Shown here: positions 24,874 through 34,400 of the stretch, one piece after another
How the letters are laid out: each line of letters starts with the position of its first letter
Numbering within the stretch: position 1 is the stretch's first letter
Assembly (NCBI GenBank): GCA_002355495.1
Contig: AP017424.1
Span: forward strand, 620,001 to 684,000
Source: Streptomyces laurentii
Lineage (GTDB): Bacteria; Actinomycetota; Actinomycetes; Streptomycetales; Streptomycetaceae
DNA: 64,000 nt
Direction of reading: 5' to 3'
Notes under the pieces: model-generated
What the model saw: only the letters and a program-made list of their open reading frames with translations
Database searches by the model: none
What the model was told of the DNA's origin: nothing
Program-made: the position numbers and the translations under genes

Positions 24874-24977
24874 CAGATGGCAACAAGAAAGTCATGAGAA
24901 TTCCTCGCATCGCAACACCGTCGTCGTCCGAGTGACCGAGTGACCGAGTAGCCCAAGTTCTCGTGGAGGTCGTGTTG

Positions 24978-25640
24978 TTGATCAGCCGTGTCCGTGGAAC
25001 CGCCGCCGTGGCCCTGTGCGCCGTCGCCGTACTCGCCCTGTCCGCCTGCGACTCGGGACAGGAGGAGGGGAAGGCGACGACCAAGTCCGAGCAGAGCGCC
25101 AGGGGTTCGGGCGGACTCGTGGTGGCCCCCGGAAGGCCGGGCGAACCCGCGAAGCGGGTCTCCCCCGAGGAGGCGGCCCGGATGCTGCCGGACGAGAAGC
25201 CCAACAGCGCCGACTTCCGGTACATACAGATGATGATCGAGCACCATCGGCAGGCCCTCACCATGACCGCGCTGGTGCCGGAGCGGGCCGCCTCCCCTCA
25301 GGTGAAGAAGGTCGCCGAGCGCATCTCCTCGGGGCAGGGGCCGGAGATCAGCGCGATGCAGGGCTGGCTGACGAAGAACGGCGGTCCGCGCCCGCAGACC
25401 GGGCACGACCACCACACCATGCCGGGCATGGCGACCGAGGCCCAGCTCGCCGAACTGAAGGCCGCCCGGGGCAAGGCCTTCGACGACCTCTTCCTGTCGC
25501 TGATGATCAGGCATCACGAGGGCGCGCTGACGATGGCGGGTGAGCTGCTGACCCAGGGCAACAACGTGCTGGTGGAGGAGATGGCGAACGACGTGATCGC
25601 CCAGCAGACGGCGGAGATCGAACGGATGCGGTCGCTCTAG
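24978..25640 (+). CDS. DUF305 family lipoprotein
   Basis: An exported lipoprotein of about 220 residues. The signal sequence ends in the lipobox LSAC, so it should be anchored at the outer face of the membrane. The DUF305 domain is a ferritin-like four-helix bundle with paired histidines in MMIEHHRQALTM and MIRHHEGALTMAG, plus a His/Met-rich loop (GHDHHTMPGM). These features suggest metal (copper) binding, which is inference. GGAGG at 24965-24969 favours the TTG at 24978 (or 24975) over the GTG at 24963. Confidence 0.88.
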   Translation: MISRVRGTAAVALCAVAVLALSACDSGQEEGKATTKSEQSARGSGGLVVAPGRPGEPAKRVSPEEAARMLPDEKPNSADFRYIQMMIEHHRQALTMTALVPERAASPQVKKVAERISSGQGPEISAMQGWLTKNGGPRPQTGHDHHTMPGMATEAQLAELKAARGKAFDDLFLSLMIRHHEGALTMAGELLTQGNNVLVEEMANDVIAQQTAEIERMRSL

Positions 25641-25709
25641 CCGCACACCACCGTACGCACCGGCCGGCCGGTCATGCCCGGGCCGTCCGGTGCGTCGGCG
25701 TGCCCGGGG

Positions 25710-26063
25710 TCAGCTGTCGCCGAGGCGGACGGCCTGGGAATCCGCCGCCGTGAGGACGGCGTCGAGGAGGCCGGGGAAGAGCGCGTCGAGGTCGTCGCGG
25801 CGCAGCGAGCTGAGCTTCGCGGTGCCCTGGTAGGTCTGCCGGATGACGCCGCTCTCGCGCAGCACGCGGAAGTGGTGCGTGGTGGTCGACTTGGTGACCG
25901 GGAGGTCGAAGTACGAGCAGCTGAAGCCCCCGCTTCCGCCACGGGCCATCTCCCGGACGATCCGGAGCCGTACGGCGTCGGACAGGGCGTGCAGCACGCC
26001 TTCGAGCCGGATCTCCTCGCGCGCGGGATGGGCCAGGGCGCGGGGGTTGGTCGCGGTCGTCAC
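25710..26063 (-). CDS. ArsR-family helix-turn-helix regulator
   Basis: A 117-residue winged-helix repressor. The DNA-recognition part is LPVTKSTTTHHFRVLRESGV, preceded by LEGVLHALSDAVRLRIVREM. There is no clear metal-binding Cys pair near the recognition helix, though one Cys lies in FSCSYFDL just before it. So it is probably a redox or ligand sensor. It is divergent from an Old-Yellow-Enzyme gene with several palindromes between them, and is very likely its repressor. Confidence 0.88.
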   Translation of the reverse strand: MTTATNPRALAHPAREEIRLEGVLHALSDAVRLRIVREMARGGSGGFSCSYFDLPVTKSTTTHHFRVLRESGVIRQTYQGTAKLSSLRRDDLDALFPGLLDAVLTAADSQAVRLGDS

Positions 26064-26104
26064 GGCTGCGGCTCCACGGCTCTCGGGGACGGGTCGGTGA
26101 CCCC

Positions 26105-26161
26105 ATTGTACGAGGATTCTCGTAGTTTGACAGACGTCGTACTACGACGAGTATCGTACGA
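26105..26161. promoter_or_regulatory. Divergent promoters with three palindromes between ArsR and OYE genes
   Basis: The plus-strand promoter has TTGACA at 26127-26132. The minus-strand promoter has CTGTCA and TACAAT 17 bases apart. Dyads: TACGAG-N4-CTCGTA (26109-26124) in the ArsR promoter spacer, CGTCGTA-N-TACGACG (26135-26149) in the OYE promoter spacer, and TCGTAC/GTACGA (26138-26143, 26156-26161). All share TCGTA-like half-sites, as expected for one regulator. Confidence 0.7.
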
Positions 26162-26200
26162 AGCACGTCACCTCCCCGGCTGCCCCGAAACGGAGTCCGC

Positions 26201-27292
26201 ATGAGCGCCGTCCCCGCCCTCTTCGAGCCGTACACCCTCCGGTCCGTCACGGTCCCGAACCGGGTCTGGATGGCCCCCATGTGCCAGTTCTGCGCGGAGC
26301 CGGCCGGCCCGGCCGCGGGCATGCCGACCGACTGGCACTTCGCCCACTACGCGTCCCGCGCCACCGGGGGCGCCGGGCTGATCCTGCTGGAGGCGACCGC
26401 GGTCACGCCCGAGGGCCGGATCAGCCCCTTCGACCTCGGACTCTGGGACGACGCGCAGATCGACGGCCTGCGCCGGATCGCCTCCTTCCTGGCGGCGCAG
26501 GGCACCGTTCCCGGCATCCAGATCGGGCACGGAGGGCGCAAGGCGTCGACCCAGCAGCCCTGGGTGGGCCGCGGCCCCGTCGCCCCCGAGAGCGGTCTCG
26601 CCTGGCAGCCGGCCGGGCCGAGCCCCGTCCCCTTCGCCGAGGGCTACCCCGTACCGGCCGAGCTGACGGTGGCGGAGATCCACGAGCTCACCGCCCGCTT
26701 CGCCGACACGGCGCGGCGCGCGCTGGCCGCCGGCTTCCAGGTGGTCGAGGTGCACGGCGCCCACGGCTATCTGCTCGGCGAGTTCCTGTCCCCGCACAGC
26801 AACCGGCGCACCGACGCCTACGGCGGTTCCTTCGAGAACCGCGTCCGCTTCGCCCTGGAGGTCGTCGACGCCGTGCGCGCCGTCTGGCCCGAGGAGCTGC
26901 CGCTGTTCTTCCGGATCTCCGCCACCGACTGGCTGGAGGAGCAGGGCTGGACCGCCGACGAGACGGTCCGCCTCGCCGCCCTCCTCCACGCGCACGGGGT
27001 GGACCTGCTCGACGTCTCCACCGGCGGCAACGGCGGCCCGGCCGACATCCCGGTCGGCCCCGGCTACCAGGTGCCCTTCGCCGCCCGCGTCAAGGCGGAG
27101 ACCGGGATGCCGGTCGCGACCGTCGGCCTGATCACCGAGAGCGCGCAGGCCGAGAAGATCCTCGCCAACGGGGAGGCGGACGCCGTGCTGCTCGGCCGCG
27201 AGCTGCTGCGGGACGCCTCGTGGCCGCGCCGCGCGGCCCGCGAGCTGGGCGCCGAGATCCCCGCCCCGGCCCCGTACTCCTGGGCCATCTGA
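26201..27292 (+). CDS. NADH:flavin oxidoreductase, Old Yellow Enzyme (YqjM-like)
   Basis: A 363-residue FMN-dependent TIM-barrel ene-reductase that reduces alpha,beta-unsaturated carbonyl compounds with NAD(P)H. It carries the YqjM-type active-site Cys28 (WMAPMCQF), the substrate-binding His pair in VEVHGAHGYLLGEFLSPHSN, and YGGSFENRVRF. The Cys at this place is typical of the thermophilic-like OYE class and can make the enzyme redox-sensitive. It is transcribed away from an ArsR repressor and is probably induced by electrophiles. Confidence 0.94.
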   Translation: MSAVPALFEPYTLRSVTVPNRVWMAPMCQFCAEPAGPAAGMPTDWHFAHYASRATGGAGLILLEATAVTPEGRISPFDLGLWDDAQIDGLRRIASFLAAQGTVPGIQIGHGGRKASTQQPWVGRGPVAPESGLAWQPAGPSPVPFAEGYPVPAELTVAEIHELTARFADTARRALAAGFQVVEVHGAHGYLLGEFLSPHSNRRTDAYGGSFENRVRFALEVVDAVRAVWPEELPLFFRISATDWLEEQGWTADETVRLAALLHAHGVDLLDVSTGGNGGPADIPVGPGYQVPFAARVKAETGMPVATVGLITESAQAEKILANGEADAVLLGRELLRDASWPRRAARELGAEIPAPAPYSWAI

Positions 27293-27303
27293 GTCCGGCA
27301 ACA

Positions 27304-27321
27304 CGCCCCTGACCAGGGGCG
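27304..27321 (+). terminator. Short hairpin after the OYE gene
   Basis: CGCCCCTG and CAGGGGCG are separated by two bases, 11 bp after the stop codon. Confidence 0.55.
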
Positions 27322-27402
27322 CGTCGGCTCCCGGACGCTGTTGTCCGCGGTGCGGTGCAGACTGGCCCGTATCCGCGACAACGGCGTCCTGGAGGTGTCG
27401 GC

Positions 27403-28491
27403 ATGACCGACGTGCTACTGACCGTGGGAACCCGTAAGGGTCTGTTCACCGCCCGCCGGCAGAACGGCCGGTGGAGTGCGTTCGACGCACCGCATTTCAA
27501 CGCCCAGGCGATCTATTCGATCGGGATCGACACCCGCCGCGCCCGCCCCCGGATCCTCGTCGGCGGCGACAGCGCGCACTTCGGTCCCTCCGTCTTCCAC
27601 TCCGACGACCTGGGCGCGACCTGGACCGAACCGCCCAGTCCGGCGGTCGGATTCCCCGAGGACACCGGGGCCTCGGTGGAACGGGTGTGGCAGCTGCACC
27701 CGGCGCCCGCCCACTCCCCCGACGTCGTGTACGCGGGGACCGAGCCGGCCGCGCTCTTCCGGTCGGCGGACGGCGGCGAGTCCTTCGAGCTCGTACGCCC
27801 CCTGTGGGAACACCCCACCCGCGACCAGTGGGTGCCGGGCGGAGGCGGCGAGGCGGTGCACACCGTGGTGACCGACGCGCGCGACCCCGACGCGGTGACG
27901 GTGGCGGTGTCCGCGGCCGGTGTCTTCCGGTCCCGCGACGGCGGCGCGAGCTGGGATCCCGCCAACCGGGGGGTGTCGGCGGTCTTCCTGCCGGACCAGT
28001 ACCCCGAGTTCGGGCAGTGCGTGCACAAGGTCGCGCAGGACGCCGGCGACCTGGACCGGCTCTATCTGCAGAACCACTGGGGCGTGTTCCGCAGCGACGA
28101 CGGCGGCACCGCGTGGACATCCATCGGCGACGAACTCCCCTCCGACTTCGGCTTCGCCGTCGTCGCCCACCCCCACCGGCCGGACACCGCCTACGTGTTC
28201 CCCATCAACGCCGACATCGACCGGGTCCCGGCCGGCCGGCGCTGCCGCGTCTACCGGACCTCCGACGCCGGGGCCACCTGGGAGCCGCTCACCCGGGGTC
28301 TGCCGGAGGGCGACCACTACGGCACGGTGCTGCGCGACGCGATGTGCGCCGACGGGGCCGATCCGGCGGGCCTCTACTTCGGCAACCGCAACGGCGAGGT
28401 GTACGCGAGCGCCGACGACGGCGACAGCTGGCAGCTGCTCGGCGAGCACCTGCCGGACGTGCTGTGCGTACGGGCCGCGGTCCTCGGCTGA
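27403..28491 (+). CDS. BNR/sialidase-like beta-propeller protein
   Basis: A 362-residue soluble protein made of repeated blades with Asp-box motifs (SDDLGATWTE, SADGGESFEL, SRDGGASWDP, SDDGGTAWTS, TSDAGATWEP, SADDGDSWQL). These occur in sialidases, photosynthesis-stability factors and Vps10-like propellers. It has no signal peptide and lacks the sialidase Arg triad in any obvious form, so an enzyme role is doubtful. The ATG at 27403 has GGAGG seven bases upstream. Function unknown. Confidence 0.85.
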   Translation: MTDVLLTVGTRKGLFTARRQNGRWSAFDAPHFNAQAIYSIGIDTRRARPRILVGGDSAHFGPSVFHSDDLGATWTEPPSPAVGFPEDTGASVERVWQLHPAPAHSPDVVYAGTEPAALFRSADGGESFELVRPLWEHPTRDQWVPGGGGEAVHTVVTDARDPDAVTVAVSAAGVFRSRDGGASWDPANRGVSAVFLPDQYPEFGQCVHKVAQDAGDLDRLYLQNHWGVFRSDDGGTAWTSIGDELPSDFGFAVVAHPHRPDTAYVFPINADIDRVPAGRRCRVYRTSDAGATWEPLTRGLPEGDHYGTVLRDAMCADGADPAGLYFGNRNGEVYASADDGDSWQLLGEHLPDVLCVRAAVLG

Positions 28492-28558
28492 CCGTTCCGA
28501 CGGCCGCCCGCCGGGACGGGACTCCGCTCCGTCGGGCGTGACTGTCGTACTGCGCCAG

Positions 28559-28573
28559 TAGAGTGACGCCGTG
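28559..28573 (+). promoter_or_regulatory. Likely leaderless start of ung
   Basis: A -10-like TAGAGT ends six bases before the GTG at 28571 and no ribosome-binding site is present, so transcription probably begins at the start codon. No good -35 box was seen. Confidence 0.45.
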
Positions 28574-29248
28574 GCAGCACGACCGTTGAACGAAATCGTC
28601 GAGGCCGGGTGGGCGCACGCGCTCGCGCCGGTGGCCGAAAACATCGCCGCGATGGGCGACTTCCTCCGGCAGGAGATCGCCGCGGGGCGTACCTACCTGC
28701 CGTCGGGGGCGAACGTCCTGCGGGCGTTCCAGCAGCCCTTCGACGAGGTGAGGGTCCTCATCGTCGGCCAGGACCCCTATCCCACGCCCGGGCACGCCGT
28801 GGGCCTGAGCTTCTCGGTGGCCCCGGACGTGCGTCCGGTGCCGCCGAGCCTGGACAACATCTTCCTGGAGATGCACCGCGACCTGGGCCATCCGCGGCCC
28901 TCGAACGGTGACCTGACGCCGTGGACCCGGCAGGGCGTCCTGCTTCTCAACAGGGCGCTCACCACGGCCCCGCGCAAGCCCGGCGCGCACCGCGACAAGG
29001 GCTGGGAAGCGGTCACCGAGCAGGCCATCCGGGCCCTCGCCGCGCGCGGCAAGCCGCTGGTGTCGATCCTGTGGGGCCGCGACGCCCGCAATCTGCGGCC
29101 ACTGCTCGGCGACCTGCCAGCCATCGAGTCCTCGCACCCCTCGCCGATGTCGGCGGACCGCGGCTTCTTCGGCTCCCGGCCGTTCAGCCGCGCCAACGAC
29201 CTGCTGCTCCGGCAGGGTTCCCAGCCGGTGGACTGGCAGTTGCCGTGA
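28571..29248 (+). CDS. ung: Uracil-DNA glycosylase
   Basis: A 225-residue family 1 uracil-DNA glycosylase that removes uracil from DNA in base-excision repair. The water-activating loop is [18 protein letters not shown], with the catalytic Asp68. The uracil-binding NRALTT, and [20 protein letters not shown] with the catalytic His and Leu-loop equivalent, are intact. Length is normal. The next gene starts inside the stop codon (GTGA), so the two are translated together. Confidence 0.97.
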   Translation: MAARPLNEIVEAGWAHALAPVAENIAAMGDFLRQEIAAGRTYLPSGANVLRAFQQPFDEVRVLIVGQDPYPTPGHAVGLSFSVAPDVRPVPPSLDNIFLEMHRDLGHPRPSNGDLTPWTRQGVLLLNRALTTAPRKPGAHRDKGWEAVTEQAIRALAARGKPLVSILWGRDARNLRPLLGDLPAIESSHPSPMSADRGFFGSRPFSRANDLLLRQGSQPVDWQLP

Positions 29249-30258
29249 CGTCCCCGGCGTCCCCCGTCCCCCCGGCGCCGCCCGGCCGCCCCGGTCTCGT
29301 CGTCGGGGTCGACTCCGGCGGCTCCGGACTGCGGATCGCGCTCGCGGTCCGGCGGGACGACTCCGCCGAGACCGTGGAGACGACGGCCTCGGCGGAGCCG
29401 GTGCGCACCGGGGCGGGCGGGATCGACGCCGGACACCTGCTGGAACGGCTGATTCCGGCCGTCGACGCGATGCGGCGGCGGGCGGGTGACGGTCCGGTCG
29501 AGGCCGTCGCCGTCGGGGCGGCCGGCATGGCGACCCTCGGCGACCGGCTGCGGGCCGAACTGCCCGAGGCGCTCGCCCGGGCCTGGGGCGTGCGCCGGCT
29601 CGCGCTCGCGGCCGACGCCGTCACCGCGTACGCCGGGGCGCTCGGACAGCGGCCCGGCGCGGTGGTCGCCGGCGGCACCGGCCTCATCGCGCTCGGCACC
29701 GATCTGTCCGGCTGGCGCCGGGCCGACGGCTGGGGGCATCTGCTCGGCGACTGCGGCAGCGGCGCGTGGATCGGGCGGGCCGGACTCGAGGCCGCGATGC
29801 GCGCGTACGACGGCCGGCGCGGTGGTTCGGCCGCGCTGCTGGCGTACGCCGAGCGGCGGTTCGGCCCGGCGGTCGGGATCCCCGGAGTGCTCTACCCGCG
29901 TACGGACCGGCCCGCCGTCCTCGCCTCCTTCGCCCCGGACGTCGCGGCCTGCGCCGGTGCGGACGACCCGGTGGCGACCGGGATCCTGACGCGGGCCGCC
30001 CGGCGGATCGCGGAGGCCGCGGAGGCCGTCTGCCCCGCTGGCACCGCGGCGGAAGTCGCGCTGACGGGCGGACTGTTCCGGATGGGCGCACCGCTCCTCG
30101 GGCCGCTGCGCGCGGACTTGGAGACGCTCCTCCCCCAGGCGCGCGAAGTCCCCGCCTCGGGCGACCCGCTGACGGGTGCGGTGACCCTCGCGGCCGCCCT
30201 CGCGGCGGACGCGCTGCGGCTGCCGGAGGATCCGCTCCTGCTGCAACTCACCAGGTGA
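29245..30258 (+). CDS. BadF/BcrA-type ATPase, N-acetylglucosamine kinase-like
   Basis: A 337-residue sugar kinase of the ASKHA fold, close to bacterial and eukaryotic N-acetylglucosamine kinases. The phosphate-1 loop is [14 protein letters not shown], the phosphate-2 region is [18 protein letters not shown], and [20 protein letters not shown] is the family signature. It starts with a GTG overlapping the ung stop by four bases. The exact sugar is inferred from the family only; its pairing with ung may reflect simple operon packing. Confidence 0.85.
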   Translation: MTSPASPVPPAPPGRPGLVVGVDSGGSGLRIALAVRRDDSAETVETTASAEPVRTGAGGIDAGHLLERLIPAVDAMRRRAGDGPVEAVAVGAAGMATLGDRLRAELPEALARAWGVRRLALAADAVTAYAGALGQRPGAVVAGGTGLIALGTDLSGWRRADGWGHLLGDCGSGAWIGRAGLEAAMRAYDGRRGGSAALLAYAERRFGPAVGIPGVLYPRTDRPAVLASFAPDVAACAGADDPVATGILTRAARRIAEAAEAVCPAGTAAEVALTGGLFRMGAPLLGPLRADLETLLPQAREVPASGDPLTGAVTLAAALAADALRLPEDPLLLQLTR

Positions 30259-30358
30259 ACGGCGGTCCGTCGATCGTTTCGGACATAGGGGGACAGATGA
30301 CGCCCGCTCGTACCCTCGCCGAACGGACCGATGGTCAAAACCAGTAGCATGCGGCGAC

Positions 30359-31279
30359 ATGAGCTCCCCCACTGGGCCTACTCCCGGCCTGCCCGTACGA
30401 ATGCCGCGTCCCCGCCAGTCCGGGCGGCACCGTCGCCCTGAACCCGTGGCGGCGCCCGAGGGCGCTCCCGCGCTGGTTCTCGCCGTTCCCGGCACGCCGA
30501 CGCCCGCCATACGCTCGCTGGCCGAGGAGGTCCTGAGCATCACCCGCTCGGAGCTGCCCGGCCTGGAGGCCGTGGTCGGTTACCTGGACGGTGACGACGA
30601 CGCGTACCCCACCCTGTCCACCGTCCTGACGAACGCGGACGCGCTGCGCACCCAGCGGTACGAGATCGCCGTGGCCGCCGGCCGCGAGGTCGCCGCCCCC
30701 GAGGGCCCGGCCGCCATCGTGGTCCCGCTGCTCGCGGGGCCCGACAGCGCGCTGATGCGCCTGGTCCGCCAGGCCGTCATGGACTCCGGCAACACCGCCG
30801 AACTGACCGAGGTGCTCGGCCCGCACCCGCTGCTCGCCGAGGCCCTGCACGTCCGGCTGTCCGAGGCCGGTCTGGCCCGCGCCGACCGCGCCCGGCTGTT
30901 CACGGTCGCCACGGCGGCCGACGGCATCATCCTGGCCACGGTCGGCGGCGAGGAGGCCGTGCAGGCCGCCGGGATCACCGGCATGCTGCTCGCGGCCCGC
31001 CTGGCGGTGCCGGTGATGGCGGCGGCGCTGGACCAGGAGGGTTCCATCGCCGCGATCGCCGAGCAGCTGCGCAACGCCGGCGCGGAGCAGCTGGCGCTCG
31101 CCCCGTACCTGATCGGTCCCGAGCTGGCCGAGGGGCTGCTCGACGTGGCCGCGAAGGAAGCGGACTGCGCGGCGGCCGAGCCGCTGGGCGCGTACCCGGC
31201 GATCGGCCGGCTGGCGCTCTCGCAGTACATGGCCACGCTGGGCATCACGCCGCAGCAGCAGGGGACGCCGGCCCGCTGA
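30359..31279 (+). CDS. Sirohydrochlorin chelatase (CbiX) family protein
   Basis: A 306-residue protein with two repeated CbiX-like halves (ALVLAVPGTPTPAIRSLAEE, and VVPLLAGPDSALMRLVRQAV). In the family this fold inserts Fe or Co into sirohydrochlorin for siroheme or cobalamin. The usual catalytic HG near the N terminus is replaced by PG here, so activity is uncertain. The ATG at 30359 lies eight bases after a -10-like TAGCAT without a clear ribosome-binding site, so it may be leaderless. The gene ends at a strong hairpin. Confidence 0.75.
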   Translation: MSSPTGPTPGLPVRMPRPRQSGRHRRPEPVAAPEGAPALVLAVPGTPTPAIRSLAEEVLSITRSELPGLEAVVGYLDGDDDAYPTLSTVLTNADALRTQRYEIAVAAGREVAAPEGPAAIVVPLLAGPDSALMRLVRQAVMDSGNTAELTEVLGPHPLLAEALHVRLSEAGLARADRARLFTVATAADGIILATVGGEEAVQAAGITGMLLAARLAVPVMAAALDQEGSIAAIAEQLRNAGAEQLALAPYLIGPELAEGLLDVAAKEADCAAAEPLGAYPAIGRLALSQYMATLGITPQQQGTPAR

Positions 31280-31299
31280 CCCCAGGGTCGTGACGGGAC

Positions 31300-31332
31300 G
31301 GGCCCGTACCGGACGCACTCCGGTACGGGCCC
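31300..31332. terminator. Bidirectional terminator
   Basis: A perfect 14-bp inverted repeat (31300-31313 and 31319-31332) with a 5-base loop lies between converging genes. Confidence 0.8.
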
Positions 31333-31365
31333 CTTCGCTTTCCCGCGTGCTGCCGGGCGCTCGGG

Positions 31366-32454
31366 TCAGCCGAAGACGACGCAGGAGGCGGCGGGGGCGG
31401 GCACCGATCCGGCGCGGGCGGGCAGGCCGGTCGCGGCGTCGACGGTGAACCAGGTGACGTCGCCGGAACGCTCGTTGGCCACGTACAGGTGCCGGCCGGA
31501 GGGCGCGAGCGCGAGGTCGCGGGGCCAGCGGCCGCCGCACGGTACGGAGGCGACCAGCCGGGCGGTGTCGCCGCCGGTCTCCAGGGCGAGGACGGCGAGG
31601 GTGTCGGCGCCGCGGACGGCGGCCCACAGGTGACGGCCGTCGGGGGCGACGACGACCTCGGAGGGGTAGTCGGGCCCGGTGGCGTCCTCGGGGACGACTC
31701 GGGTCTCGCCGAGCGGGGTGAGGACCCCGGCCTCGGCGTCCCAGCGGCAGACGGTGAGCGTGGGCTCCAGCTCGTTCAGGACGTACGCGTGCGTACCGGC
31801 CGGATGGAAGGCGAGGTGCCGGGGACCGGTGCCGGGGCGCAGGACAGTGGTGCCGTGCGGGCGCAGCGCGCCGGTGGCGGGGTCGAGGACGCTCACGGTG
31901 ACGGAGTCCGTACCGAGGTCGACGGCGAGCACCCAGCGGCCGGTGGGGTCGGGCAGCACCTGGTGGGCGTGCGGGCCCCGCTGCCGGTCGGCGACCGGGC
32001 CCGAGCCGTGGTGGCGCGCCTGGTCGGCGACCGGGCCGAGGCGGCCGTCGGCGGTGCGGGCGAGCGAGGTGACGCTGCCGGAGGTGTAGTTCGCGGTGAG
32101 CAGGAAGCCGCCCACGAGCGCGAGGTGGGTGGGCCCGGCGGCGTCGACGGGGACGGGGGCGCCGAGCGGCCGGGGCGCGGGGCCGGTGACGCCGAAGACG
32201 GCCACGGCGCCCGGGTCGGCCTCGGAGACGGCGTACAGCACGTCCCCGTCGAGCGCGAGGAACGAGGGGTCGGCGACGGCGTCGCTCGCCCCGGTGAGCG
32301 TCAGGGCGCCGCTGCCCGGCGCGACGGTGGCGGCGAGCACCCCGGGGCCGCCGGCCGCGGTGAACGACCCGATGAACGCCCGCGTGCCCCCGGCATCCCG
32401 GCCGCCGGCCCGCCCCTGCTCCGTACCGTCCCGCTCCGCCCGCATGCCGTCCAC
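31366..32454 (-). CDS. Lactonase-family seven-bladed beta-propeller protein
   Basis: A 362-residue protein of the 6-phosphogluconolactonase / muconate cycloisomerase-like propeller family. Repeated blades include FLALDGDVLYAVSEADPGAV, RHLAFHPAGTHAYVLNELEP and RDLALAPSGRHLYVANERSG; the conserved His/Arg/Glu of the active site appear in GPHAHQ and VLNELEPTLTV. The enzyme class hydrolyses sugar lactones in the cytoplasm. The GTG at 32454 has GGAGG six bases upstream. It lies downstream of FUSC on the same strand. Confidence 0.86.
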   Translation of the reverse strand: MDGMRAERDGTEQGRAGGRDAGGTRAFIGSFTAAGGPGVLAATVAPGSGALTLTGASDAVADPSFLALDGDVLYAVSEADPGAVAVFGVTGPAPRPLGAPVPVDAAGPTHLALVGGFLLTANYTSGSVTSLARTADGRLGPVADQARHHGSGPVADRQRGPHAHQVLPDPTGRWVLAVDLGTDSVTVSVLDPATGALRPHGTTVLRPGTGPRHLAFHPAGTHAYVLNELEPTLTVCRWDAEAGVLTPLGETRVVPEDATGPDYPSEVVVAPDGRHLWAAVRGADTLAVLALETGGDTARLVASVPCGGRWPRDLALAPSGRHLYVANERSGDVTWFTVDAATGLPARAGSVPAPAASCVVFG

Positions 32455-32585
32455 GACGCCCCTCCCCTGTCCGGTGCGGCCGGTCCGGGCGGACCGGCCG
32501 TCGCCCGGCCGACGTTAGCAGGCGGTCTAGACCAAGTCCGTACGGCTGCGGGGCTGCGGGGTGGGCCGGGTGGCGTCAGGCGGCG

Positions 32586-34127
32586 TCAGGCGGCCGGGAT
32601 CAGCGGGGCGCTCGGGGCGGTGCGCAGCGGCGTGGCCAGATCGACGAGGGCGCGTTCGAGGCCGTGCAGGTGGGCGAGGGCCGCCTCCGCGCCCGGGTGG
32701 TGCGCGGGCACCCCGGCCGCCTTGGCGACGGGGCGGCGCGGCGCGACGACCGGGACGAGCGCGTGGACGGCGTCCTCGACGCGCCGGGCGGCGGCCGCGA
32801 GGCGGGCGTCGTGGGAGGCGTCCGGGTCGGCCGCGACCGCGGCGAGGCCCCGGATCTCGCGGGCGCAGTCGTCGAGCAGGGCGAGCACCCGGCGGGCCCG
32901 GGCCTTGCGGGCGCGCAGCGGGCTCAGCGGGTGGACCAGCGGGGCGAGGGTGAGCCGGGCGCGGGCCAGCAACAGGTCGAGGGCGGCGGCGTGGACGGCC
33001 GGGTCGGCGTCCGGGTCGCCCGCGAGCCGGCGGGCGGCGGCCGTGGTGCAGGCGTGCACACAGGCGACGGCGCGCTGGATCCAGGCGTTGGTGGCCGCGT
33101 GGGTGGTCACCGGCAGCAGGACCAGGCCGACGGCGGCGCCGAGCGCGCCGGCCGCGGTCTCCTCGAAGCGGAGCAGCAGCAGGTCCGGGTGCAGGACGCC
33201 GAGCAGCCCGTACAGGAGGGAGGCCAGGACGGTGACGAAGAACATCATCCAGCTGTACGAGAGCGGGGCGGTGTAGAAGAGGCCGAAGACGCACACGGCG
33301 ACGAGGACGGCCGTCGGGGCGGGCGCGCCGCCGACCGGGAGCGCGACGAGCAGTCCGGCGACGATGCCGGTGACCGTGCCGAGGACCCGGCGGAAACCGC
33401 GGACCAGGGTCTCGCCGCGCGAGGCGGTGTTGACGAAGATCCACCAGGCGGTGGCCACGGCCCAGTACCAGCGCTCGGGGGACACCAGGTGTCCGGCGAC
33501 GAGGGCCACGGCACAGGCGGCCGTGGCCTGGAACGCCTGCCGGGTGGTGGGCCGGGCGAGGCCGGTGCCGGGCAGCGGCGCGGGCGCGGCGGGCGGCGGG
33601 ACGCGCCGTTCGACGCACCAGACGCCGAAGCGGACGGCGCCGGCCGCGGCGAGCGCCAGGAGCACGGCCGCGTACAGCTCCGGCAGCTGCGCGGGCAGCG
33701 CGTGCAGGAACTGGGTGACGAAGAACTGCATGAAGGCGAAGATCCCGAGCGCGTGGCCGCGCGGTCCCCAGCGGCGCGCGTACACGCCGGCGAAGACGAC
33801 GAGCAGCCAGGACAGGTCGCGCGGGACCGGCAGGTCGTGCAGCGAGGCCGCGAGGGCGAGCACGGGGAAGCCGGCGAGCGGCAGCAGGGCGGTGGTGACG
33901 GCCTGGCCGCGGACGGTGGAGTCGCCCACGGTGAACAGGGCGAGCAGCGCGGCGAGGCCCGCGGTGAGGGAGGCCACCAGGGAGAACCCGGCCAGTCCGG
34001 TGAGCGTGACCGCCAGGCCGATGCCGACGACGGCGCGGGTGGCCACGCGCAGCCGCACCCGGCCCGGGTCGGGTGCCACGCACATCCGGCGCAGCGCGCC
34101 GCCGCAGGCCGATACTGCCTTCTTCAT
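32586..34127 (-). CDS. FUSC-family inner-membrane protein (aromatic acid exporter-like)
   Basis: A 513-residue membrane protein with two blocks of about five to six helices (residues 28-165 and 205-345), each followed by a cytoplasmic portion. This is the duplicated FUSC arrangement of efflux proteins such as AaeB/YccS. The second block contains RWYWAVATAWWIFVNTASRG and the FUSC-like RGFRRVLGTVTGIVAGLLVA. It is divergent from an AsnC regulator that may control it. A substrate, perhaps an organic acid, is inferred. Confidence 0.85.
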   Translation of the reverse strand: MKKAVSACGGALRRMCVAPDPGRVRLRVATRAVVGIGLAVTLTGLAGFSLVASLTAGLAALLALFTVGDSTVRGQAVTTALLPLAGFPVLALAASLHDLPVPRDLSWLLVVFAGVYARRWGPRGHALGIFAFMQFFVTQFLHALPAQLPELYAAVLLALAAAGAVRFGVWCVERRVPPPAAPAPLPGTGLARPTTRQAFQATAACAVALVAGHLVSPERWYWAVATAWWIFVNTASRGETLVRGFRRVLGTVTGIVAGLLVALPVGGAPAPTAVLVAVCVFGLFYTAPLSYSWMMFFVTVLASLLYGLLGVLHPDLLLLRFEETAAGALGAAVGLVLLPVTTHAATNAWIQRAVACVHACTTAAARRLAGDPDADPAVHAAALDLLLARARLTLAPLVHPLSPLRARKARARRVLALLDDCAREIRGLAAVAADPDASHDARLAAAARRVEDAVHALVPVVAPRRPVAKAAGVPAHHPGAEAALAHLHGLERALVDLATPLRTAPSAPLIPAA

Positions 34128-34400
34128 GACGGTCGTTCCGCCCCCGCTTCCGTACACGCACCCTCTTTCGCCGTGGATGGACTCGAAGCCCGTCCGGACC
34201 GGCCGGGCCGTGGACACGACGAAGGCGCCGCGGTCCGGGATCCGGCGTCCTCGCCGGTCCGGCGCTTGCGCGGCGCCTTCTGTCCAACTCTTCCGAAAGG
34301 AAAGCATCCCTGCGTACGACGGCTCAACCGAGGCTCGGATGACTGGGCCATTGGTACAGTCGATCCGTTGTCGGTACGGCCAGAAGGGAGCCAACGGACC

